From: RH-AL1 sp965198485
GTDB lineage: Bacteria > Pseudomonadota > Alphaproteobacteria > Rhizobiales > Beijerinckiaceae
Length of the DNA stretch: 64,000 nucleotides
Direction of reading: 5' to 3'
NCBI GenBank assembly: GCA_965198485.1
Contig: CBDAPQ010000005.1
Coordinates: forward strand, 992,001-1,056,000
The number at the start of each line of letters is the position of its first letter. Within the stretch, counting starts at the first letter, position 1. The translations under genes and the position numbers were made by a program. Of the stretch, positions 25,269 to 34,527 are shown piece after piece. The notes beneath the pieces are model-generated. The model saw only the letters and a program-made list of their open reading frames with translations, was not told the origin of the DNA and did no database searches.

Positions 25269-25842
25269 TCAGGCTACGGTGCGAGCGCGATGATGGAAGG
25301 CGACCGACGAGGCTGCCGACCCGACATGGATAGCGGCCTCCTCGGCAACGCGCGCGATGCGGTCGCCGAGCTTGGCTGGGAGACGCGATAATCGTCGAAA
25401 TCGGATTCGACGGCGTAGACGGTGGTCGGCAGGGTCGGCGCGTTTAGAAAACCGAACAAGGGACGCAGTTGATGCTCTGTCACCAGACCGTGCATGAGGC
25501 TGCCGCCCGTCGCGGCCAGAGCGACCGGCTTGCCTGCGAAGGTACGGTGGTCGACGAGGTCGAAAAGGTGCTTCAGCGCGCCCGTCATCGAGGCCCGGTA
25601 GACGGAGCAACGTCAGCGCCACGGCGCCCTCGACGCGATCAAGGATCGCGCGCGCCTCGCCTTCCATTTGGTAGGGGGCAGCGCGCCAAATAGGTGCGGG
25701 CGGCATCGACCAGCTCGATGACGTCGGCGCGGGCATCGCAGCGCGTGGCAATCGCCTCGACGATGGCGCGGACGAGCGCCGTAGTGCGCGACGGCCGCGT
25801 CACGCTGCCCGAGATACCGAGAATAGTCGGCTGATGTACCAC
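25269..25842 (-). pseudogene. NADPH-dependent FMN reductase (MsuE/SfnE-like), multiply frameshifted
   Basis: Pieces in different frames join into one flavodoxin-fold reductase: PTILGISGSVTRPSRTTALV at the start (25842 to about 25690), then EGEARAILDRVEGA, then YRASMTGALKHLFDLVDHR and KPVALAATGGSLMHGLVTEH (about 25590-25440), and finally LGDRIARVAEEAAIHVG. At least three frame changes are needed, so no functional enzyme is made from this reading. In sulfone and methanesulfonate pathways this enzyme supplies FMNH2 to SfnG/MsuD. It is divergent from sfnB at 26086. Confidence 0.75.
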
Positions 25843-26085
25843 TAGCGCCTCGCTGTGCTTTGGCTTCGATCGTCAAATGATCGTTGGTCTTTCACCGGTC
25901 GGTCAATCGAAAAGCAAAGTAAAAGCCGACAAAGCTGGACTCCTTCTCTGCTTGATGAGCAGGAAATCATATTCTTCTATGATCGTCGCTCAGAACGCGA
26001 GCAAGGTTCTCTCGACCCCCGTCGACCCTTCGGCGACAGTCTGCCCGCCGCGGCAACCCGCTCGCGCATCGATAGGGAAGGCTTC

Positions 26086-27343
26086 GTGACATCACGAGAT
26101 AGCGCCTCCAGCCCCTCGAACGGGCGAGAGGAACCCCGGCCGGTGGCCGTGCCGCCGAACGTACCGGCACACGTCCTACGCGACGACGCCGAGGCCATCG
26201 CCGTGGCAACGGAGCTGGCCGAGATATTGGCTCGAGGGGCGTCCGACCGCGACCGCGATCGCCGCCTCCCGTGGGCCGAGCTCGACCTTTTCTCACAGAG
26301 CGGGCTGTGGTCGATGAACGTGCCGCGAGAGGACGGTGGCCCCGGCGTCTCCTACGCCACCGTCTCGCGAGTCTTCGCCATCGTGGCATCGGGCGACGCC
26401 TCGATCGCGCAGATCGCGCAGAACCACATCAGCCTCATCGACGTCCATCCGCTTCGATCCCGACACGGCGCGCCGACGCTTCCTTCTCCGCGAGGCGCTG
26501 CGCGGCATCCGCTTCGGCAACGCTCTCGCCGAGCGCGGCGGCAAGACGATCCTCGACATGCAAACGCGCATCACCCGTGACGGCGACGGCTTCTCGATCA
26601 CCGGCAAGAAGTTCTACGCCACCGGCGCGCTCTACGCCCATCTCGTCCCGGTTCACGCGATCGACGACGAGGGGCAGCACGTGCTCGCCTTCGTCGCGCG
26701 CGACGCCGAGGGCCTCGAGATCATCGACGACTGGTCCGGTATCGGCCAGCGCACGACCGGGAGCGGCACGGTCATACTTGATCGCGTGAGGGTCGCGGCC
26801 GACCACGTCGTGCCCTCCCACCTCGCCTTCGACAAGCCCAGCGTGCACGGCGCCGTGGCGCAGATCATCCACGCCGCGATCGATGCCGGTATCGCCCATC
26901 GCGCCATCGATCAGACCATCGCCTTCGTGCGGGAGCACGCCCGGCCCTGGGCCGACAGCGGTAGGGACAAGGCCTCGGATGATCCCTTCACCATCCGCGA
27001 GGTGGCCGACCTCAAGGTCAAGCTGCACACCGCCGAGGCCGTGCTGGCGCGCGCCGGCCGCGTGATCGACGCCGGCCTCGTCGAAGAGACCGCTGATACG
27101 AGCGCCGCCGTCTCGATCGCCGTTGCCGAGGCCAAGGTGCTGACGACCGAGATCGCGATCTTGGCCGGCAACAAACTCTTCGAGCTGTCGGGGACGCGCG
27201 CGGCCCTGGCGTCGCTCAACTTGGATCGGCACTGGCGCGACGCCCGCGTGCACACGCTGCACGACCCCGTTCGCTGGAAACACTTCGCGATCGGCGACTA
27301 CGTCGTCAACGGCACCAAGCCCGCGCGCCATCCCTGGATCTGA
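26086..27343 (+). pseudogene. sfnB: SfnB-family sulfur acquisition oxidoreductase, one frameshift
   Basis: The protein has the acyl-CoA-dehydrogenase fold of the SfnB/DszC group. The first part, from GTG 26086 (AGGGAAGG upstream), includes LPWAELDLFSQSGLWSMNVP; the second includes FGNALAERGGKTILDM, DDWSGIGQRTTGSGTV, HAAIDAGIAHRA and RVHTLHDPVRWKHFAIGDY. The frame changes at 26441-26450: ACGTCCATCC would give the expected DVIRFDP if one C were removed, so a single C insertion near 26445 explains it. Either the gene is recently dead or this is a sequencing error at CC. It precedes an intact paralogue by nine bases. Confidence 0.8.
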
Positions 27344-27351
27344 GAGCCACC

Positions 27352-28599
27352 GTGAACCAGGCCGTCGCCGTCCCGCCCGCCACCCGACCCGTGCCGAAGC
27401 TGCCGTCGCGCGGCCCGGCGCACCGCATTCGCAGCGACGCCGAAGCGATCGAAGCGGCGCACCGCCTCGCCGCGGAGTTCGCGAAGGGCGCATCCGAGCG
27501 CGACCGCGAGCGGCGCCTGCCCTGGGCGGAGATGGAGGCCTATTCTGACTCCGGCCTGCTCGCGATGACAGTGCCCAAGGCCTACGGCGGCGCCGAGGTC
27601 TCGGCCGTGACGCTCGCCGAGGTGATTGCCATCATCTCGGCCGCCGACGGCAGCCTGGGGCAAATTCCGCAGAGCCATTTCTACATGGTCGAGGCGCTGC
27701 GCCTGGACGCGCCGGAGCCGATGAAGCGCTTCTTCTTCGAGCGTGTGCTCGATGGCGAGCGGCTCGGCAACGCGCTCTCTGAGATCGGCGGCAAGCACGC
27801 CGGCGACTACAAGACTATCGTGCGCCGCGAGGGAGAGCACTGGCGGCTCGACGGGCGCAAGTTCTACTGCACCGGCGCGCTCTTCGCCCACTGGGTTGCC
27901 TGCGTCGCGGTCACGCCGGAGGAGCGGCGCCGCCACATCTGCTTCCTGCCGCGTGACGCCACGCCGGGGCTGACGCTGGTCGACGACTGGACCGGCTTCG
28001 GCCAGAAGACCACCGGCAGCGGCACGACGGTCTTCGAGAACGTTGTCGTGCCCTCGACGCACGTCTTCGACCACGAGAAAGCCTTCGATCGGCGCACGCG
28101 GATGGGCGCGGTAGCCCAGATCATCCACGCCGCGATCGACGTCGGCATCGCGCGCGGCGCCTTCACCGTCGGCCTCGATCACCTGCGCCGCCACGCCCGT
28201 CCCTACGGCGTCAGCGGCCTCGACAAGGTGACGGACGACCCGCACATGCTCGCGACCGTCGGCGACCTCAAGGTCCGCATGACCGCCGCCGACGTCATGC
28301 TCGAGCGCGCCGGTGAATACGTCGACCGCGCCGGCGCCGAACCCACCGAGAGCAACCTGATCGGGGCCTCGATCGCCGTGGCCGAGGCCAAGACCGCCGG
28401 CAACGACGCCGCGCTGCTGCTCGGCAGCAAGCTCTTCGAGATGACCGGCACCCGTGCCGTGCTGGAGCACCTTAACCTCGACATCCATTGGCGCAACGGC
28501 CGCACCCACACGCTGCACGATCCGGTGCGCTGGAAGTACCATTACGTCGGCGATTTCTGGCTCAACGGCAAAGCGCCGCCGAGCACGGGCACGCTGTGA
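27352..28599 (+). CDS. SfnB-family sulfur acquisition oxidoreductase
   Basis: The 415-residue, acyl-CoA-dehydrogenase-fold protein shows the SfnB/DszC family blocks GNALSEIGGKHAGDYKT near residue 135, GRKFYCTGALFAHW near 165, DDWTGFGQKTTGSGTTVF near 205, QIIHAAIDVGIARGAF near 255 and HTLHDPVRWKYHYVGDFW near the C-terminus. The family uses reduced flavin and oxygen in desulfurisation of organosulfur compounds. GTG 27352 is nine bases after the preceding pseudogene. The two are clear tandem paralogues, so this intact copy may cover for the broken one. Confidence 0.8.
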   Translation: MNQAVAVPPATRPVPKLPSRGPAHRIRSDAEAIEAAHRLAAEFAKGASERDRERRLPWAEMEAYSDSGLLAMTVPKAYGGAEVSAVTLAEVIAIISAADGSLGQIPQSHFYMVEALRLDAPEPMKRFFFERVLDGERLGNALSEIGGKHAGDYKTIVRREGEHWRLDGRKFYCTGALFAHWVACVAVTPEERRRHICFLPRDATPGLTLVDDWTGFGQKTTGSGTTVFENVVVPSTHVFDHEKAFDRRTRMGAVAQIIHAAIDVGIARGAFTVGLDHLRRHARPYGVSGLDKVTDDPHMLATVGDLKVRMTAADVMLERAGEYVDRAGAEPTESNLIGASIAVAEAKTAGNDAALLLGSKLFEMTGTRAVLEHLNLDIHWRNGRTHTLHDPVRWKYHYVGDFWLNGKAPPSTGTL

Positions 28600-29026
28600 G
28601 CGTCGTCGTGGGCGTGGGGTCCGAAGCTCTCCTCCACGCGCAGCGCTGCGGCATGCACGCGCCTTTCGAGAATGGGCGCAAGTTCCCCTCACCCTTGCGG
28701 GGAGGGGTTGGAGGTGGGAATCGCACCGTGCGTCGGCGTGCCGGCCACGCAAATCCCGCAGCGCATCTCCGCGTCCCGACGAAACCTCGACGGATAGGAA
28801 CCAGCCGCTTATTAGGTTATTTTACCACAAACCGGCGTGCTGCGGCCGTGACGCGCGACGCATCGCGACGCAAAATGAGGATGTGTGATTTGCAGCGGGT
28901 GTCGATGAACCCACCATGTCGCCGTTCGGCGACCTCGCACCGCCCGGCACCCTCGATCCGTCTCGCGCCGGCGGCGCGGATGCGGCGGCTGCGTGCATGC
29001 CGTAGCGTTGCACGGGGGAGGATCTG
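28600..29026. promoter_or_regulatory. 427-base gap before the flavin monooxygenase gene; contains a palindromic repeat
   Basis: No gene is supported here. At about 28685-28718 lies the GC-rich partly palindromic stretch CCCCTCACCCTTGCGGGG followed by AGGGGTTGGAGGTGGG, a form of small interspersed repeat common in this bacterial group (recollection). An AT-rich segment at 28808-28830 (TATTAGGTTATTTTACC) could hold the promoter for the gene at 29027. GGGGGAGGA at 29013-29021 is its ribosome site. Confidence 0.45.
28685..28718. repeat. Interspersed palindromic GC-rich repeat
   Basis: CCCCTCACCCTTGCGGGGAG can pair CCCCTC with the GAGGGG that follows CGG, giving a hairpin. It is a single copy in this window, so its repeat status rests on recollection of similar sequences in related genomes. 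Confidence 0.35.
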
Positions 29027-30535
29027 ATGCGCGAGATCCTGTTCAACGCCTTCGTGATGAACTGCGTCGCCCACCAGTCTCCAAGCCTGTGGCGGCACCC
29101 CGACGACCGATCCGTCGACTACACCTCGCTCCAGCACTGGCCGAATCTCGCCCGTTTGCTGGAGCGCGGCAAGTTCGATGCGATGTTCCTTGCCGACGTG
29201 CTCGGCGCCTACGACGTCTACGGCGGCACGCCCGACGCGGCGCTGCGCGGCGGCGTGCAGGTGCCGGTCAACGACCCGATGATGCTGGTCTCGGCCATGG
29301 CTCTGGGCACCGAGCATCTCGGCTTCGGCGTCACCGCCAACCTCTCCCACGAGCCGCCCTACGTCTTCGCCCGGCGCCTCTCGACGCTGGATCACCTGAC
29401 GGAGGGGCGCATTGGCTGGAACATCGTCACCGGCTATCTCGCCAGTGCCGCGCGAGGCATGGGCGAAACGTTGCGCGCTCATGACGACCGCTACGACGTC
29501 GCCGCCGAGTTCCTGGAAGTCGTCTACAGGCTCTGGGAAGGCAGCTGGGCGGACGACGCCGCGCGCCGCGACCGCGCCGCCGGTGTCTTCGCCGACCCTG
29601 CGAAGGTGCGCCGCATCCAGCATCGCGGCCGCCACTGCGAGGTGGATGCCATCAACCTCGGCGAGCCCTCGCCGCAGCGCACGCCGGTGCTCTACCAGGC
29701 CGGCACCTCGTCGAAGGGCACTGACTTCGCCGCCGCGCACGCCGAATGCGTGTTCGTGTCGGGGCCATCCGCCGCCTTGATCAACCCTCGCGTGACCAAG
29801 CTCCGACAAGCCGCGGCGCGCCAGGGCCGCGCGCCTAACGCGCTCAAGATCTTCTCGATGATGACGGTCGTGCTCGGCTCGACCGAGGCAGAGGCGCAAG
29901 GCAAGCTCGCCGAGTTGCGCGCCTTCGCCAGCCCGGAAGGCGGGCTGGTGCTGATGTCGGGCTGGACCGGCGTCGACTTCTCGACCTACGCGCTCGACGA
30001 GGAGGTCCGCCACGTCGAGAACGACGCCGGCCGCACCGCCATGGACAACATCACCCGCGCCGATCCCTCCCGCACCTGGACCGTGCGCGAGGTCGGCGCC
30101 CACGTCGCGCTCGGCGGCATCGGCCCCGTCGTCGCCGGCACGCCGAGCCAAGTCGCCGACGCCATGGAAGCCTGGATCGCCGACATCGACGTCGACGGCT
30201 TCAATCTCGCCTACGCGCTCATGCCCGGCACCTTTGCCGATATCGTCGAACACCTCGCTCCCGAGCTTCAGCGACGCGGCCGCTACAAGCGCGAGTATCG
30301 CGACGGCGTCCTGCGCCACAAGCTGTTCGGGCAGGGACCTCGCCTTCAACCTCCGCATCCCGCCGCCGACCACACCTGGAAGTCGACTGTCCCGATAGGT
30401 CTTCGGCGAGCGGAGAGGCCGCTTGATGCCCGCTTACGAAGTTTTCTCGCCGACCGACGCCCGAACGCGCGGGACTGCGGTCGCCCGCAAAGCGAGGCGT
30501 GCCGTTCTCGCCGCGACGGTAGGGACGACCATTGA
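29027..30535 (+). CDS. LLM-class flavin-dependent monooxygenase (NtaA/DszA-like), with out-of-frame tail
   Basis: The product starts MREILFNAFVMNCVAHQSPSLW and contains LTEGRIGWNIVTGYLASAARGMG near residue 125 and YQAGTSSKGTDFAAAHAECVF near residue 225, hallmarks of the NtaA/SnaA/DszA branch of bacterial luciferase-like monooxygenases, which use FMNH2 from a separate reductase. The family normally ends just after a GPRLPAPHPAA-like segment, here GPRLQPPHPAADHTW near residue 448. The frame instead runs on for about 54 non-homologous residues into the MFS gene. Loss of the stop by a small indel near 30380 is likely. A role in sulfone or sulfonate cleavage fits the neighbours. Confidence 0.75.
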   Translation: MREILFNAFVMNCVAHQSPSLWRHPDDRSVDYTSLQHWPNLARLLERGKFDAMFLADVLGAYDVYGGTPDAALRGGVQVPVNDPMMLVSAMALGTEHLGFGVTANLSHEPPYVFARRLSTLDHLTEGRIGWNIVTGYLASAARGMGETLRAHDDRYDVAAEFLEVVYRLWEGSWADDAARRDRAAGVFADPAKVRRIQHRGRHCEVDAINLGEPSPQRTPVLYQAGTSSKGTDFAAAHAECVFVSGPSAALINPRVTKLRQAAARQGRAPNALKIFSMMTVVLGSTEAEAQGKLAELRAFASPEGGLVLMSGWTGVDFSTYALDEEVRHVENDAGRTAMDNITRADPSRTWTVREVGAHVALGGIGPVVAGTPSQVADAMEAWIADIDVDGFNLAYALMPGTFADIVEHLAPELQRRGRYKREYRDGVLRHKLFGQGPRLQPPHPAADHTWKSTVPIGLRRAERPLDARLRSFLADRRPNARDCGRPQSEACRSRRDGRDDH

Positions 30536-31849
30536 GTGGTACGACTTCTACCTCTACGGGCTGGCCGCCGCGCTCGTCTTTGGCAAGCAGTTCTTCCCGG
30601 CCTACGACGCCTTCGCGGCGACGCTGCTGTCGTTCTCGACCTTCTTTCTCGGTTTTGTCGCGCGACCGCTGGGGGCCCTGGTCTTCGGACACTTCGGGGA
30701 TCGGATCGGCCGCAAGCGGACGCTTGTCGTCACCCTGATCCTGATGGGCGCCAGCACCATCCTGATCGGTCTCGTGCCGCCCTACACCATGATCGGCATC
30801 TGGGGCGCCGTGGCGCTGACGTTGCTCCGGCTGCTCCAAGGCTTCGGTGTCGGTGGCGAATGGGGCGGTGCCGTCGCCACCGCTACGGAATGGTCCCCAG
30901 CGCCGGAACGCCGCGGGCTGGCGGGAAGCTGGCCGCAGTTCGGCTCGCCGCTGGGCATGCTGCTGGCGGTTGGCACCCTCGCGATCGTCACCCATCTGGG
31001 ATCGCCTGAGTGGTTCGAGCGCGTGGGATGGCGCATTCCGTTCCTCCTCAGTGCCGCGCTGATCGGCGTCGGCCTCGTCATCCGAGTCGGTGTGGCGGAG
31101 ACGCTGGTCTTCGCCGATCTGCAGGCGCGGCAGCGCCTCGCGCGGCGACGCCTGCGCTCGACGCCCTCCGCCATCACGGACGTGAGATCCTCCTCACGTG
31201 CCTGATCCGCTCGGGGCAGACGGCGCCTTTCTTCCTCTTCAGCACGTTCCTGCTGACCTACGGCACCGAGCGTTTGAGCCTCAGCCGCGGCTTCCTCTTC
31301 GAGGCTGTCTTGGCGGCATCAGCCGTCTCGCTCGTCTCGACGCCACTGTTCGGCGCCTTGTCCGACCGGCTCGGCCGCAGGCGTTTCTATCTCGCCGGCG
31401 CCGCGGCGATGCTTCTGTTCGCCTTCCCATACTACTGGCTGCTGAACAGCGCCGCTCCCGGCGTCATCGTCGTCGCCGTGAGCCTGTCCTTCGTCGTGCA
31501 CGACATGCAGTACGGTCCGCAGGCGGCATTCATCGCCGAGGCCTTCCCGCCCGCCGTGCGCTACACCGGCTCGTCGCTGGGCTACCAGCTCGCGTCCGTC
31601 ACCTCCGCCGGACCCGCGCCGCTTATCGCGACCTGGCTGCTGCACCGCTTCGGCACATCCGCGGCCATCAGCAGCTACATCGCTGCCAGTGCCGCCGTCA
31701 GCTTCGGCGCGGCGTTCCTGCTTCGGGATCGCGCCGCTGAGGCCTACGGGCTCGCCGCCGAGCCGACTCGGCGGCGCGGCATCGGCGCGCCCGGCGTATT
31801 CACCTCCGAGGCGAAGGCTTTTGCCGATAACGCGGCGGATCGAGGTTGA
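30426..31849 (+). pseudogene. MFS transporter (metabolite:H+ symporter type), one frameshift
   Basis: The N-terminal half (ATG 30426 to about 31130) reads GTTIEWYDFYLYGLAAAL, then RPLGALVFGHFGDRIGRKR, then GFGVGGEWGGAV, the strong signature of the MHS branch of MFS symporters. The C-terminal half continues in another frame from about 31130 (HHGREILLTCLIRSGQTAPFF, then FGALSDRLGRRRFYLAGA) to the stop at 31849. A one-base loss between about 31120 and 31150, in a CGCG-rich stretch, explains the break. The carrier would import the sulfur compound or its product. A sequencing error is the alternative. Confidence 0.75.
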
Positions 31850-33186
31850 AAGGCGACATCGCCATCGTGGGTGCGGGCTTCAGCGGATCGCTGCTCGCCC
31901 TGCAGATCCTTCGCGCAGACCCCGAAGTCCGCGTGCACCTGATCGAGAAGGCGGAGCAGTTCGGCCGCGGACTCGCCTATGGCGCGGCCGACCCCGAGCA
32001 CCTCCTCAATGTCCGCGCCGCCAACATGAGCGCGCTTCCTGAAGAGCCGAGCCATTTTCTCGATTGGCTGCGCCTCACCAATCCGGGGCAGGACGAGATC
32101 CCTACCTTCGTCTCGCGCCACCTCTACGGCACCTACCTGCAGGCGCTGCTCGGCACGATCTTGCAGACCAGTCATGGAGCCGGGCGTCTCGTCACGGTAG
32201 CGGATGAAGCGATCGAAGTTCACCTCGACGGCTCGCGACCCCAACTCCGTCTCGCCCTGGGGCACGATCTGGCGGCGGATCACGTCGTGCTCGCCACCGG
32301 TAACCTGCCGCCCCACGACTTACCCTGCTTCTCCGGCGCCGACCCTTCGATCTACGCGAGCGATCCCTGGGCGGCGGACGCCTTCGCCGACCTTGATCCG
32401 GCCAGCGACGTCCTCCTCGTCGGCACCGGCCTGACGGCCGTCGACATGATCCTACGCTTGAGGAGCCGAGGCCACGTTGGATCGATCCGCGCCTTGTCGC
32501 GGCGAGGGCTTCGACCCCATCGGCATGAGAGCGACACACCGGCTATGGCGCCATGGCCGGTCCCGCCGCGTCCGTCTTGGAGCGTACTGCTGCGATCGCT
32601 GCGCGAGGCGACGAAGGCGACGGCTTGGCGGGAGGTCATCGACGGCGTTCGCCCTGACGTGCAACGCTTGTGGTGCGAGGCGTCGCCCGAAGAGCGCCGA
32701 CGCTTCCTGCGCCATCTGCGCCCTTGGTGGGACATTCACCGACATCGCATCGCTCCCGACGTAGCCCAGGTCGTGGAAGAGCTCGAGGCCAGCGGACAGC
32801 TGACCTTCCTTGCTGGGCGCATCGGGCAAGCGCGTTTCGAGAAAAGCCTGGCAATCGTTGCCTGGAGCCCTCGCGGCGCTGACCAGACGCGAGAGATGCA
32901 AGTCCATCGTATCGTCAATTGCACCGGACCCGCGGGCGATATCGCCAAGTCTCGATCGCCGCTGCTGCGCGATCTGCTCGCTCGCGGACACGCGCGGCCC
33001 GACGCATGCGGGCTCGGCCTGGACGTCGACCAAGATTGTAGGCTGATCGACAACGCCGGCGTGCCGCAAGACTGTCTGCTGGCGATCGGTCCGTTGAGCC
33101 GCGGCGCCTTCTGGGAAATCACGGCCGTGCCCGACATAAGGGTACAAGCGGCACAGACGGCCTGTCGTGTTACCAGATACCGTTAA
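31846..33186 (+). CDS. FAD/NAD(P)-binding protein (NAD_binding_9-like)
   Basis: The 446-residue protein starts at TTG 31846 overlapping the previous stop. It has the dinucleotide motif IAIVGAGFSGSLLALQIL at residues 5-22, EKAEQFGRGLAYG near 38, HLLNVRAANMSALPEEP near 55, VVLATGNLPPHDLP near 150 and LLVGTGLTAVDMILRL near 188. These define the FAD/NAD(P)-binding family often found with sulfonate and taurine genes and annotated only as an oxidoreductase. Its substrate is unknown. It is the last plus-strand gene of the sulfur region and converges on ssuD. Confidence 0.7.
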   Translation: MKGDIAIVGAGFSGSLLALQILRADPEVRVHLIEKAEQFGRGLAYGAADPEHLLNVRAANMSALPEEPSHFLDWLRLTNPGQDEIPTFVSRHLYGTYLQALLGTILQTSHGAGRLVTVADEAIEVHLDGSRPQLRLALGHDLAADHVVLATGNLPPHDLPCFSGADPSIYASDPWAADAFADLDPASDVLLVGTGLTAVDMILRLRSRGHVGSIRALSRRGLRPHRHESDTPAMAPWPVPPRPSWSVLLRSLREATKATAWREVIDGVRPDVQRLWCEASPEERRRFLRHLRPWWDIHRHRIAPDVAQVVEELEASGQLTFLAGRIGQARFEKSLAIVAWSPRGADQTREMQVHRIVNCTGPAGDIAKSRSPLLRDLLARGHARPDACGLGLDVDQDCRLIDNAGVPQDCLLAIGPLSRGAFWEITAVPDIRVQAAQTACRVTRYR

Positions 33187-33269
33187 GCGACGACTGGCTC
33201 CTTTACAAAAAAACCATGTCTGCGCAGTTAGCGCCGCGCTTTAAAGGAGACGTTCTACTTACGGCCAGA

Positions 33270-34457
33270 TTAAACCGACAGGCGGTTGCTCGGCGATTTG
33301 CTATTGCCGATCATCTCTCCGAAGGGACCACGATGGGAGCTACCCGAGCGCAGTGCGATTGTTTCCGCCGCCAGCGGCAGACGCGGTAGGACGAGCTCGG
33401 CGAAGCGATAGGCCTCCTCAAGGTGCGGGTAACCCGACATGATGAACGTGTCGATGCCGCAGGTCATGTACTCACGCATACGCTCAGCCACGGTGTCGGG
33501 GTCGCCGACCAGCGCCGTGCCGGCACCGCCGCGCACCAGGCCGACGCCGGCCCAGAGGTTGGGGCTGACCTCAAGCTTGTCTCTGTCGCCACCGTGTAGC
33601 GCGACCATCCGGTTTTGCCCGATGGAATCCATGCGCGCGAAGGCCTTCTGTGCCTCGGCGATGGTGGTGTCGTCGACATGCTCGATTAGCTTGGCCGCTT
33701 CGCGCCAGGCCTCCTCGTTGGTTTCGCGCACGATGACGTGAAGGCGGATGCCGAAGCTCATATCTCGGCCCTGCGCGGCGGCGAGGGCGCGCATGTGGGC
33801 GACCTTCTCGGCCACCGCCGCCGGCGGCTCGCCCCAGGTCAGATACTTCTGTACGAGCTTGGCCGCTACATCCTGCCCTGCAGGCGAGGAGCCGCCGAAG
33901 TAGAGCGGCGGATGCGGGTGCTGCACCGGCGGGAACAGGATCTTGGAGCCTTCCACACGCAGGTGCTTGCCGTGAAGATCGAAGGTCTCGCCCGTCAGCA
34001 GGCGCGTATAGATCTGCAGGAACTCGTCGGTGACGGCGTAGCGCTCGTCGTGGGCGAGGAAGATGCCGTCGCCCTTGTTCTCAAGAGGGTCGCCGCCGGT
34101 GACGACGTTGACAAGCAGTCGCCCCTTCGAGATGCGGTCGAGCGTTGCCGTCATGCGGGCCGCTACCGCAGGCGACTGCAGGCCGGGACGCACCGCCACG
34201 AGGTAGCGCAGGCGCTCGGTCATCGGCGCCAGCGCCGAGGCGACGATCCAGGAATCCTCGCAGGAGCGGCCGGTCGGCAGCAGTACGCCGAAATAGCCGC
34301 AGGCGTCAGCCGCGCGGGCGACCTGCGCCAGATAGTCGAGCGTAACCTCCCGCGCGCCAAAGGTTGTGCCGAGATAGCGGCCGTCGCCATGCGTCGGCAG
34401 GAACCACATGACGTTGGCAGTGTCGCACGCCTGCGTAATCGGTTCGGACTGGGTCAT
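33270..34457 (-). CDS. ssuD: FMNH2-dependent alkanesulfonate monooxygenase SsuD
   Basis: This 395-residue luciferase-fold enzyme contains MWFLPTHGDGRYLG, GVLLPTGRSCEDSW, LLVNVVTGGDPLENKGDGIF near residue 130, LYFGGSSPAGQDVAAKLVQKYLTWGEP (positions about 186-212) and TFIMSGYPHLEEAYRF near 352, all typical of SsuD. It splits C1-C14 alkanesulfonates to aldehyde and sulfite with FMNH2 and O2. ATG 34457 is chosen because GGAGAA lies five bases upstream; a frame to 34502 exists but adds no family sequence. It is the last gene of ssuCBAD. The partner reductase SsuE is not in the operon, and the only FMN-reductase gene nearby is broken. Confidence 0.9.
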   Translation of the reverse strand: MTQSEPITQACDTANVMWFLPTHGDGRYLGTTFGAREVTLDYLAQVARAADACGYFGVLLPTGRSCEDSWIVASALAPMTERLRYLVAVRPGLQSPAVAARMTATLDRISKGRLLVNVVTGGDPLENKGDGIFLAHDERYAVTDEFLQIYTRLLTGETFDLHGKHLRVEGSKILFPPVQHPHPPLYFGGSSPAGQDVAAKLVQKYLTWGEPPAAVAEKVAHMRALAAAQGRDMSFGIRLHVIVRETNEEAWREAAKLIEHVDDTTIAEAQKAFARMDSIGQNRMVALHGGDRDKLEVSPNLWAGVGLVRGGAGTALVGDPDTVAERMREYMTCGIDTFIMSGYPHLEEAYRFAELVLPRLPLAAETIALRSGSSHRGPFGEMIGNSKSPSNRLSV

Positions 34458-34527
34458 CGAGCTTCTCCACTCTCTAAATTGAGTTCCGCGTGGCGCTATC
34501 AATCGGTTCGGTCTTCGTTGCGGAACA

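Noticed and set aside
26086..27343. Programmed frameshifting in sfnB and the MFS gene
   Set aside because: No slippery heptamer or downstream structure was seen at either site, and neighbouring genes carry plain inactivating lesions.
28817..30373. A 518-codon minus-strand frame
   Set aside because: It lies opposite the luciferase-like monooxygenase, which has a ribosome site and conserved family motifs; the antisense text has none.
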